64,000 bases of DNA from Amanita rubescens (Eukaryota > Basidiomycota > Agaricomycetes > Agaricales > Amanitaceae). Made by a program: the position numbers and the translations under genes. This document shows, piece after piece, positions 41,101 to 51,219 of this stretch; within the stretch, counting starts at the first letter, position 1; every line of letters begins with the position of its first letter. Under the pieces are notes generated by a model. It ran no database searches and was not told where the DNA came from. It was given only the letters and a program-made list of their open reading frames with translations. The stretch is from NCBI GenBank assembly GCA_015039365.1, contig WION01000296.1, positions 1 through 64,000 on the forward strand, in the 5' to 3' direction.

Positions 41101-41900
41101 ATGTTAGACAATATTGGGATTCATAATATTAGTACTACAGGACAACAACAACAACAACAACAAAGGGAGGATGACAACAATGAAGGGAGAACGCAACGGA
41201 GGACGACAATGACGAAGGGAGGATGAAGGGAGAACACAACAAAGGAGGACGACAACAATGAAGGGAGAACAACAATGAAAGAACACAACAAAGGGAGGAT
41301 GAAACAATGAAGGGGAAACAACAACAATGAAAGAGCGACGACAGCGACGACGACGACGACAATGGCGACGACCCCAATGAAGGCGACGACCCCAATGACG
41401 ACGACGACGACGACAATAGAAAAGGGAGGGAAAGTAACAATGGAGTACGACAAAGGTGAAGAAGGAAGGAAGGAAAGAAGCGGGGGGAAGAAGGGGGGAA
41501 GACGATGAAGGGAAAGGTGGAGAGGGGCCCTTTTATAAACTCAAGCCTGGCCATGGGAAAGTTACGCAATGGCCATGGGAAAGTTACGCAACAGCCATGG
41601 GAACGTTATGCAATGATGATGGGAAAGTTAGCGCCATGAACCGTTCACTTGGTGGATGCAAATAGTCCATCGAGCTATCATCTGTTCGGAAAGGCAACAC
41701 GGTGGATGGAAGAGCGGCAGAGAGCGGTTGCCACTGTGCAGGAGCATAGCGATAACGAGGTGCCCGAGCCGAGATCATGGCCATTTCGGAGGAGATTGCC
41801 TAGTACTAGTACTACTAATAGGAGGACGACGAGAGCTGCTGTGACAAGTAGACAGGCGCCGGCACCGAGGTTGCATGGTTGACCGTAGGGCGCGAACTGG
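41101..41900. other. low-complexity purine-rich stretch and gag-fragment leader
   Basis: 41143-41165 is (CAA)n and 41165-41480 is AAGGGAGGA/ACAACAATGAA-type purine-rich DNA with (GAC)n at 41340-41415. Long open frames on the minus strand here are only the translation of this repeat. 41560-41650 repeats GCCATGGGAAAGTTA(C/T)GCAA about four times. No gene supported. Confidence 0.6.
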
Positions 41901-42376
41901 GTGATTTCCCAGAGTCGGTTCATCATCGCGGTACGCCAGAAGCGGGTGTTTGGGCAGTTTGATGGCTCGAACCCTAGACCAAGTCTCACAGACGAAGCGA
42001 AGGCTTCGGACGTGAAGAAGAAAGCTTATGCAAAAGAATTAGCGGCGTGGCAAGATAAAGAGGACCTGGCGTTATATTTGCTTGCCCAGAAACTCCCGGA
42101 TTCAATTTTCTCGAAGTATATGAGCAAGACCACAGTTGCCGAGATGTGGGCTGCGCTCGTCACCAAATTCATGCACAAGTCGATGTTGATGAAGTCACAT
42201 CTACATTTGGAGTTTATGAATATGCATTACGAGAAAGACACCGACTTACGGACACAATTCGATAGGGTTCGTATGCAATACGTGGCCCTGCTAAACGTTG
42301 GTGTTGCCGTGAGCGAGGATGATAATCCCTCGCTCGTTATCAACTTCGTTCCGGCCGAATTATCTTCTTTCCAACA
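41901..42376 (+). pseudogene. Ty1/copia gag fragment, truncated by nested element
   Basis: The frame encodes a copia-type Gag piece (UBN2 family). AAWQDKEDLALYLLAQKLPD is followed by MWAALVTKFMHKSMLMKSHL, HLEFMNMHYEKDTDLRTQFD and VAVSEDDNPSLVINFVPAEL. The N-terminus is poor and no zinc knuckle, protease or polymerase follows. The homology ends at about 42370 (ELSSFQ), exactly where the TIR of the nested element begins, so that insertion probably cut it. The codons after 42377 belong to the nested element. Confidence 0.8.
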
Positions 42377-42412
42377 CTTTACCCTCCCCCACGTGTCCTT
42401 GTGGACTCCTTG
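42377..42412 (+). repeat. left TIR of nested element
   Basis: Starts CTTTACCCTCCCCCACGTG and pairs with 45094-45129. Confidence 0.75.
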
Positions 42413-45093
42413 TGGACTCCCGGACTCCTCAGGACTCTTCAGGACTCCCTGTAGACTCCTGATAAATTGACATAAAATGCCAGGAGTGGACAAGGACTCC
42501 TTGTGGACTCCTTGTTCACTCCCTGTTCACTCCTCATTGACTGCAAAAAAAGCGAAAAATGCCAGGAGTCATCCCACAAGGAGTGGACCAGGAGTCCCTG
42601 TGGAGTCCTGCTCACTCCTGGTTCAAAGCAAAAAAGTAGCAAGTAAAAATTGCAAGGACTGGACAGGAGTCCCTGTGGAGTCCTGCTCACTCCCTGCTCA
42701 TTTGTCATTACTGTAACAGCAACATAAATCTGTTGCACTACAATGCTGTGACATAACAGTGAATCTAAATAACTACAAACCATTTAAAAACATCATCTGC
42801 ACCAATCAATACCACCACCATCACCACCACTATCATCATCACCATCCACCTGTGGCCCACTTGTTTCCTGCTCTGATTGTTTGTTGATGTAGTATGCAGG
42901 AACCAGTTAAAAACATATGGTGTAATCTACCATTACTACCATCTCTTATCTGTCCTGGGATAACAGGTGGCATTTTGTAACTCTTTGAACTGATTATCAT
43001 ACTTATCAATGCTGATGTGGTTGGGCAAGGCTAGATCAGCATTATCATCCTGATACCAGTGATGTAATCTGCCATTGCTACCGTCCCTTATCTGTCCAGA
43101 AATAGCTGCCAGCTTTCCATAATTCTTTCGGCCAATTGTCCAGAATTACCATAGTTATTATTCTGATCATGACATGGTAGTGTTGTACACCAACTACTCA
43201 GGTAATACCATACTTGTGAGAATGTCAATTCTGGGCTACATTGTAAAATTTGCCAACCCTACTGTCCTTTAAATTGAATTACCAATTGGTACATATATCA
43301 GACTTGGGAATATTACAGGTTTTTTATTTATTTTAAGGCTTTATCTAGCCTTATCCAAATTCAGCCAAAATCCTGATGGCCAATCATCCTTTTCAGTATT
43401 TGCTCATAACCACCTAGTAAGGCATTCAATGTTCACATGCCTTTGTATTGAAGGCACACATGTAACTGAGTCACATCTGAGTCATGGAAACTTAATCCAT
43501 CAGGATTCCTACTCATTCCCAGCCATTCCTATTGCATCCTATGTAAGTAGACTGACATCACCAGTACTTCACACTCATGTGCAATTTCATGCTGCTTTCC
43601 AAATTTCAGGTGGGCATGCATGTTGTTTGGCAATGTTTATACTTGCAATAAAAACCTGAAAATTCATATGATCCAGGTCATATATGTAGGACTTATTGTA
43701 AAACCAAATAATCCCAAGCACTTGAAATATTTGCAAAAGACCTTTTCAGATGTGAGTGTGAGGAATTGTAAAGTCTGAAAATAATCTTGAAAATGTCCCA
43801 TGTGATCAAGGACATGCAAAAATTATGATGCCAAACTAAATAAGCTAAAATGTGAATGCAAAAAGTCTGTTTGTCTTTTGGTTTTGCCACTCCATGTGTG
43901 ACCACCTGCAAAGTCAATTTGGGAGGGGTGTCTGGTGATGATCAAGTTTGGTCAGTTTTAGGAAGTTGGGGTTGCTGGTTATGAGTGACTGGAAGTGCCA
44001 CTGGAAGTCAGTTGCAGTGACTTGTGCAATGGTTCAGAGTAGCATCAGAAAACATGCCAATTGAAAAATCTGACATCTGATGGTGTCTGATTCCTGATTA
44101 CCTGACTGGTGCTGGGACACTTGGAGGGTATGGGATGCAAAGCAGCAAATCCAAGGCCCATTCTTCCTGATCATCTTTGTTATGTGCATGGTTTGTACAT
44201 GGAAATTGCTGCCATCTTAAAGTTGTGTTACAAAACATCACAGGGCTCAGCTCTTATAAGATGGAGCTTCATTTCATTCAGCCTTGGAACTGGTTGTTTG
44301 ATTGTCTGACAATCAGATGTCATCAGTTAATATCAGACAACAGACAACCAGTGTTCCAGCACAAGTCAGGCAATCAGAAAATCAGATCAGGTTCAAAAGA
44401 CTGGTGTTCAAAACAGTACTTTGCAAGTATCTTGAGTTTGGCAGCATTTGGCACTGCAATTCTTGCACAGATGTGATCACATGATTTTTTGGGATTTTTG
44501 AGAATTTTTTTGATTTTTTTGATTTTTTTCAAAGCTATGTTTGAAAATGTATTTTGCAAATATCTCATGTTTGACTTTATTTGGCATTATGATTGTTGCA
44601 TATTCTGAATCACAAAAGCTAGGCGCATCTTTTTTGTCACAGTCACATATTACATAATGTCACACTTCTATAAAAGGAAATTTTCAATTTTGTTATATTT
44701 TATCTTATCTTATCTAGGCCATCATATTACTTAAGCTGCTTATCATCTATCTATCTATCTAATCTTATCTCCACTGCCCCCCCTTTTCCCGAGGGGGTGC
44801 TGGGGGATATGTGCCAGATGCCCCCTCCTTATATACCTGTGGGCCTGCGCACAGACCAACTGGTCATGTCACATGACCACATAAACAGGAATGAAACAAG
44901 GAGTCCTTACACTCCTTGTGGACTCCTCATACAGGGAGTCCAGAGGAGTCCCGGGAGTCTACTGGGAGTCTACCGGGAGTCCCAGCTCACTCCCGGTACA
45001 TTTTGGCTGGGATGAGGGGTCTTCCAGGGAGGTGGGAGTCCCTCTGGAGTCCCGGGAATTCCCGGGAATTCCCGGGAGTGAGCCAGGAGTCCT

Positions 45094-45129
45094 CAGGAGT
45101 CCACAAGGAACGCGTGGGGGAGGGTAAAG
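45094..45129 (-). repeat. right TIR of nested element
   Basis: Reverse complement starts CTTTACCCTCCCCCACGCG; one extra base and one substitution relative to the left copy. Confidence 0.75.
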
Positions 45130-45277
45130 ACCTCGAAGATGTGACGGGTAGGGAAGGATCCACAGCTGGAGGGTGAGGATTTTATCTTTTTTCCCGTGAG
45201 CCCCTTGCACTAACACCGCATTCCCAGCGCCCTCAACGTCTTCCGCTCCGGCACCATCGTCCGCCTCACTCCTCACC

Positions 45278-46590
45278 ATGGACAAGTTCCCCGCCTTCTC
45301 CCCATCACATCGTACCATGTCCCACTTCCCTACCTCCCACCTGCCTATGTCTCCCTTTCCTCCCTGCCCTCTTCAAGGCTGGCTAATCTGTCCAATAACC
45401 ACGTCCTCACATTCTCCCTCAACCCCAGGTGGTGATACAACGTCCGATGGGAATGACGACAACATGCCTTCCGTCGAGCACGGAGACGACGATGCCGAAG
45501 AAGACTCCTGGTCTGTCTACGGTGGGGATGATCAGAAAAAGGCAAATGCCACCGACCTCGAAGAGACCTGCGCCACCGCTCTAGCTGCCAGAAAGAAGCC
45601 CCTAAAGCGCAAATTTGACGAACAATATGACGCTCCAGATTAGGTGGTCCCGACACCGACTTTTATATCCAGCTTTCCCTCAGCCGCGCGGAATTTGAGT
45701 CTATCACCGACAAAGCCGTGGGCGCCCTTGCGGAGGGGTATCAACCCGGTCAGTACGTGCGCATCGAGGTGTCGAATGTACCCGTGATAGTGGGTGGTCT
45801 GTTACCTGCGGAAGAGAGGATGGGATACGTTCAGCTCCGCATCAAGAGACACCGCTGGTTTGCGAAAACGCTAAAGACGAACGATCCGCTCATCTTTTCG
45901 CTTGAGTGTAGAAGGTTCGATACAATTGCTATATATTCTCTGGACAATCAAGTACACACCTGAATATGTGCGCTGCTATGCCAAGGCTTTCTGCAGCCCT
46001 GCGGCCGTTCCAAATACTGGGTTTTGTGCGTTCAACTCGCTCAAGGGCGAGACCGTGACGCCTGGTTTCTGAATAGGCGCGACGCCGGGTGTCATCTTGG
46101 ACATTGATCGGTCTGTGAAAATAGTCAGAAGCTTAAATTGACGGGAGTGCCATACAAGGTCTTCAAGAACACGTCGTTCGTGAAGGATGTGTTTACGAGT
46201 GCTCTGGGGGTTTCCAAATTCCAGAGTGGGTATCAAAACAGTCTGCGTCGTGCGATCCGTATTCCAAATCGAAATCAGAGCCACGGGATACGTGATTGGC
46301 AGGGGATGACCGATCACCATCATATTCCTCCGAGCTTGATATGCAAATTTTACAACCGCTCCTTCTTTCCGACAAAGGACACTGGACAGGGATGTGTCTT
46401 ACGGGCGAAGTTTGACGCACGGAGAGGCGGAATCCCATGAACGCCAACTCGGTATAAATTGAACCACCAGCGCGTAATACCCAAGAAACCGCTGGCTGTT
46501 TTGCCTTAGGCGTCGAAATCAAAACTTATGGTGCCACAAGCGGAGGTGACAGCAATAGCGTTGCTACAACATATGAGGGGCAAGGATAGA
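45278..46590 (+). pseudogene. captured, degraded fragment of BMS1 (ribosome biogenesis GTPase)
   Basis: BMS1 is a nucleolar GTPase of 40S subunit maturation. Only its acidic middle and C-terminal part is present. KKPLKRKFDEQYDAPD stops at TAG (45641). Reading resumes as SLSRAEFESITDKAVGALAE and GQYVRIEVSNVP, with residues missing before IVGGLLPAEERMGYVQLRIK. RHRWFAKTLKTNDPLIFSL, KYTPEYVRCYAKAF (another frame), PNTGFCAFNSL, ILDIDRSVKIV and LKLTGVPYKVFKNTSFVKDV follow. The last pieces, near NANSVYKLNH and LAVLP, end at about 46590. It has several stops, frameshifts and deletions, no N-terminal GTPase domain, and no remaining function is likely. Orientation is the same as the other element genes. 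Confidence 0.85.
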
Positions 46591-47241
46591 AAGTGCAGAT
46601 CACTCTGCCCCGCGCGCCGTTTTGTCATTACCAATATCATCACTCGCGTTGTCTTCTCTCCGCCATGACCCTTCCTTCAAGCAAGAAGGAAAATGTCTCT
46701 TCAGCGAGGTGCGCTGTGGCCAGGGCCGTCAATATCCCTCTAGTTCCCCAGCGAAGCTCTTCCGCACTGCATCTTGCCATCGAAAATATATTTACTAGTA
46801 GCCAAAAAAACCATTGTATACTATTACAATTGGTTACAATCGACATTATAATACGTTACAACCTTTTGAAATCCTTACTTTAGTAGGCGGCGTCGGCGGT
46901 TTTGTTGATGCGTGTTGACATATTTGTTTGTGCTTGCAATCACCTTGCACGGATGTGCGTTGTTTCAAGAACATGGTTGACGACGGCGATAAACATCCTT
47001 TGCTCGCGGGTCGGATCCCCGCTGTAGGTGAGGTTTTTTTAATTCGTTTTTTTAATACATTCTTTAGGCAAATGATCACTGTTAGATGCGCGACGCTAAA
47101 TAGCAAGAGGGTAGGAGCCGCCTTTGGCACACCTTCATGCTACCTGGCTGAGCAAGTCCTATGGTTCATAGCCGTTCACAAGGGTGTTTTCTTAACAAAT
47201 TTTTATGGCGTCACTAAAGCTACTATGTTGGGGACATATGT
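46591..47241. other. gap before the TET/JBP gene
   Basis: No gene supported; short frames only. It should contain the promoter of the dioxygenase gene, but I see no clear TATA element. Confidence 0.45.
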
Positions 47242-49001
47242 GTGCTAGAGCGCTTCTTCCATGTCCCTCCCCCCTTTTCATCACGTCGACGCCCGTTATA
47301 CATGTTTTCTGAACTTTTTCACTTTATTCCTGTTGCCAATGCTCATGCTTACCCACTGTTCACAGAGCCTACGGTAGAAATGGCTCCTCGGATGTTAGAT
47401 GGGCCATCCATCATTGCAAAACGCGTATCGATGTGCGAATACCTTTTTGAGCGAATGCTCCATGAAGTCTTATATGGCCCTCTTACCCAAGACGACTTGT
47501 TGGACCACGATGAAAGCGAAGCCATTGGCTCTACATGTGGTCTTGGTATCCAAACCTCTACGCCCACCTCTACGCCCACCTCTACGCCCACTGCCTCTAC
47601 GCCCATGCCCAACTGCGACACACACTCCTCCGACACAGCCTCCCCACAGACCCCACCCAAGCCATCTTGTTCTCGGAAAAAATTGAAGGCTAAGCTTCGC
47701 TCTGCTTATCGCCGACGAATGAAACGGCTTGCCCTGATGGCTGCAGATAAGGCTCGCATTAAAGGCATATGCAAGAAAAGGCGTGCCCAAGGGACCAAGG
47801 ATGCCATTCACGTTGACTTCTGCATGTCTACCAATCCGAACGTTACAAAACCGGGTTGGGTTGGCAGGCATAATTTGAATTTGCCGTCGCAGCCGCTCAC
47901 CTTGATGGAGCTTGTGCAAGGCTACGGGCTGACTCACTTCCCCTGGGATGGCGTGTAGGTCTCATGGCTTCCACCTTGTCTCCTTTCATTGACAGGATCC
48001 ATCCAGCAGGACCCACCTCCTCCAAGAACGTGATGGATATATCATGGGTGTACTATTAGGACAGCCCTATGATACAAGGCAGTGGAAGGAGGTTCACGAT
48101 GATGCATTTAAAACCCTCCACACAGCAGTATCTGAGTTGCCGGACAAAGATAAGGAGTCAGTGAACAGAAGGGGACCTTTCCCCTCAATTCCGCATGGGA
48201 TCTCCTTTGGGGGCGGCCAAAAGGTTTGAGCCACTTTTCTTGCAAATGCTATGCTTATCATTCAAGCAGGAACCTCAGTTCCTCAAGCACAGCTCTAAGG
48301 AGCGAGAGGCAATGTTCGAGTCCCTCCTGATGCGAAAGTCTATACAAAGAATCTGCAAGTTTGCTAGCAGTGAGATAATTAAGAGCTTGGCTTTTGTACT
48401 CATGGCTGACATACGGTTAGGTGGCTTTAAGCTATATGGGGAAAGAAATTATGAATATGTCCGGGAGACAGTTGAAGCAATAAGAGCTAGGCAAGAGGAA
48501 TTAGGAGGGGAGTCCCTTAGACGTCCATATGATGATCAGTTAGGGGTCTTTCCCTGTCGCTCTGTGAACGTGGGCATGCAGTCTATGTCATCCCCGCATA
48601 CAGATGATGGGAACTTAGCCCAGGCGTGGTGTTCTATAACGCCTCTGGGTCACTTTAATCCAAAAAAAGGCGGACATCTCGTTTTATGGGACTTAGGCTT
48701 GGTGATCGACTTTCCTCCTGGATCCACAGTGCTCATTCCCTCTGCACTGATACTTCATTCCAATAGCTCCATTCGACATGGAGAAACACGATTCTCTATT
48801 GTCCAGTATGTTGCAGGGGGTCTTTTTCGTTGGGTGAATAATGGGTATATGACGGAAGAGGACAGGCTGGCGAAGGAGTCCATGAAGGAGCTTGATCTAC
48901 GTGAGACTGAGCAGAAGATGCGTTGGGAAAAAGCTGTCAATATGTTTACAAAGGTGGACGAGTTAACAGATGATGCTAGTACTAGTACTAGTACCGATTA
49001 A
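47242..49001 (+). CDS. TET/JBP-family 2-oxoglutarate/Fe(II) DNA dioxygenase (557 aa)
   Basis: Family enzymes oxidise 5-methylcytosine (TET) or thymine (JBP) in DNA using Fe(II) and 2-oxoglutarate. Exons 47242-47952, 47996-48223 and 48267-49001 sum to 1674 nt in frame. The N-terminus may instead start at MAPRMLDGPS. A (STPT)n tract from a 12-bp repeat (47555-47605) and a basic helix (KLRSAYRRRMKRLALMAADK) follow, then WVGRHNLNLPSQPLTLMELV. The double-stranded beta-helix core includes PHTDDGN (iron ligands H and D at 48597 and 48603), AWCSITPLGHFNPKKGGHLV, LWDLGLVIDFPPGSTVLIPS, ALILHSNSSIRHGE (distal H) and TRFSIVQYVAGGLFRW (the R binds 2-oxoglutarate). All catalytic residues are present. Basidiomycete TET/JBP genes are known to travel with KDZ-type transposons. 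Here the partner is Plavaka. Confidence 0.88.
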
Positions 49002-49106
49002 TGATTAATGCACTTTGTCGAAACAAAGGCCCACAGAGACCTACTCTATCCAGCCCCAATTGATCCGGCACCTTCTTTGGCACTTCAATCGGAAATCCAC
49101 GCTTTT

Positions 49107-50914
49107 TCACCTACTATCCAACCAACCGTGAATCGTGATGACTGCCAACATTATCTTGCGTAAACGCCAAATGCATTGCCTCGACCAGCCTGTCCCAACC
49201 AACATCGCCATCTTCTTCAACAATATCAAGACTACCATCTTCGGGGTCGAGGCCTTCAAGACCATCACTTCCCCTGGACTCATCCACGATCGAATCCAGT
49301 ACCGGTATGTCTCTTTGAACAGTACTAACGACAACCGCGCTCAACGTCCTCGACACATCCGAGTCTTCAATGGAAAAACCGTCGGGGCTGAGTCCTCCAT
49401 GGTCCCCCTGGACTCATCCATGAGCGAACCCTTTCCCAGCAAGTCTCTTTCTTCGTCGAATATAAAATTTTCATCTGACAAAACCTTTATTGCGCCAACA
49501 GATTTCGCGATCTTCATCATCGATCAACACGCACAGAATATCTTCAATAGTAAGCGAACCACCCAGATCATCAACGGTATCATCAGGACAGGTCTCGGCG
49601 TCAAATGTAATCGACCGCGCGCCTTCCGTGATCGTCCGAGCATTGGTGGTCAAATCCTGCAAGGTATGTCGTTCCGTGTCTTTCTTTTCTCATTTAACTC
49701 TTTTTCCATCCCCACGACAATAGTACTCGCGACGATCAAAACATAGATGGCCAACTGTGCTCCACGGCTGCCGCACTGCTCCCCCTGAATCCAATGTCTC
49801 CATTGAGACAGCATCAACACCCAACCCATCTTCGCGACCACCGCCGTCGTCAAAAAGGTTAAAACGGCCGGTATCGACATGAGTACTACGGTCCATGTGA
49901 ACATTCACAACAGCAAACGGCTCAACAATGACTCGGACGGGGTCAACATGGTTTTCCATACCGACAATGATAGCTGCAACCATCGAAACGCAGACAGCCG
50001 ACCATACTCCCCTTGAATCCGGTATTCGCGCCTGAACCACGTCACCGCCCGCTTCAAGTTCACCAGCCCGCCAACCGCTATCAACTACTAAAGCAAATCC
50101 TAATGACCGGCATCCAGGTGACTGATCCGGCCAGGCTCAAGGGTATTTGCTGCCTCGGACAGCTTCGACAACTTCTCAACGATGGTATCAACAGGTTCCT
50201 CGCAATAAACTGACATGTGATGACTCGCGCTCGAGTCATCAAGACTACAGGGTTCATCAACAGGTAAGTTTTAAGTTCGGTGGGAATAACGCCGGCTATA
50301 TCTCCTTTAGATTCGTCTTCACGACTTATCACAGCGCTTCCAGTATGGATTGCACGGCGGTAAAGAGGAGTTTGGCGGGAATACGATGACATCAGCAACG
50401 TTCACAACGCCCACTGGCCTATCGTTTGCATCGCATTCACCCAACATCTCCACAACGTCAGGCTCATCAATCTCGTCAATAGCCTCGTAAGTGGATAATT
50501 CAATAATGGCTCCGATAGCTAACGCAGACATCCCTCCAGCGTCATTCGAATCTTCCTCCAATGGAGAAGCGCTCACGTCCGGATCCCTCGATTTCGACTC
50601 GACCTCTCGGAGTTAGAGCCTGAATGGGAGCCCCCAGGTGCGTTCCCTTCACTCTTATCAGAATCTGATCAACACGTTCCCACAGAACATTCTTCGTCAC
50701 TCATGGCCATATTCGGACTGGGACAGGCACCACGGTTGTGCTCTCGACCCCCGCAATTCCAGCAAACGGGTTTCCCGCGTTTTCGAGACTTCCGACCACC
50801 CGACCCCTTCACAGGCTCTTCAGCAAGAACCTTCACCAGGTCAGTGTTCATATCCATAACCACTCCCTTCGAGGCTAACTCATTTTCAGCCTTGCACCTA
50901 TCCCATTCATCCAC
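49107..50914 (-). pseudogene. degraded gag-like gene with CCHC zinc knuckle
   Basis: On the minus strand a start region near 50914 (MDEWDRCKAENELASKGVVM) leads to a zinc knuckle CWNCGGREHNRGACP (CX2CX4HX4C). An acidic, serine-rich region (SDSDKSEGNAPGGSHSGSNS) follows, with frames broken by stops. Further fragments are VGVVNVADVIVFPPNSS near 50400 and DEPDVVEMLGECDANDRPVG. A last open part (49356-49114) is rich in aspartate and glutamate. It looks like a gag-type polyprotein of a retroelement after decay; no protease or polymerase was recognised. It is antisense to the neighbouring TET/JBP and BRR2 sequences. Confidence 0.5.
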
Positions 50915-51219
50915 GGACCACGGCCATCCGCATCAACGCCTCGGTATATCAGCCGACTAGCTCTTGCCATCATCTCCTGTAGCACTTGCCGACGACAACC
51001 CACCAGTCAACGTGTTGCCTCCATGCACCAGGGAGGCGTTTACTACGGTCTCCAGGTTCAACCGAGTTCAAAGCAAGCTGTATTGCATCCAGGACTGACA
51101 AGCCAATTCTACAATGCGCACCCAGGCGCCAGTAAAGTAAGTAATTGGGTTTTGACATTAATATCCATAGCTTATTTCTTTGTGTTAGTAGCTTAACGTT
51201 GCTACTATGCTTATCATTT

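Larger units (their letters stand above)
42377..45129. mobile_element. nested 2.75-kb non-autonomous TIR element
   Basis: The left end CTTTACCCTCCCCCACGTG and the reverse complement of the right end CTTTACCCTCCCCCACGCG start TIRs that continue as TCCTTGTGGACTCCT. Just inside both ends are clusters of GGACTCC (left, 42395-42700) and GGAGTCC (right, 44895-45115) repeats in mirrored orientation. The 2-kb interior is AT-rich and non-coding. It contains internal imperfect duplications (TGTAATCTRCCATTRCTACC at about 42920 and 43068; a TTTGCAAGTATCTTGAGTTTGGCA-type unit at about 44420 and 44555) and a (CTAT)n run at 44742-44760. No transposase is present, so it would depend on one in trans. Confidence 0.75.

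Noticed and set aside
41104..41569. Overlapping 67-144 codon open frames on the minus strand (SSSLSS, VVVVVIGVV-type)
   Set aside because: They are translations of (CAA)n, (GAC)n and purine-rich simple repeats, not genes.
42719..44900. Small open frames inside the nested TIR element
   Set aside because: AT-rich, short, no domains, and some lie across internal repeats; the interior looks non-coding.
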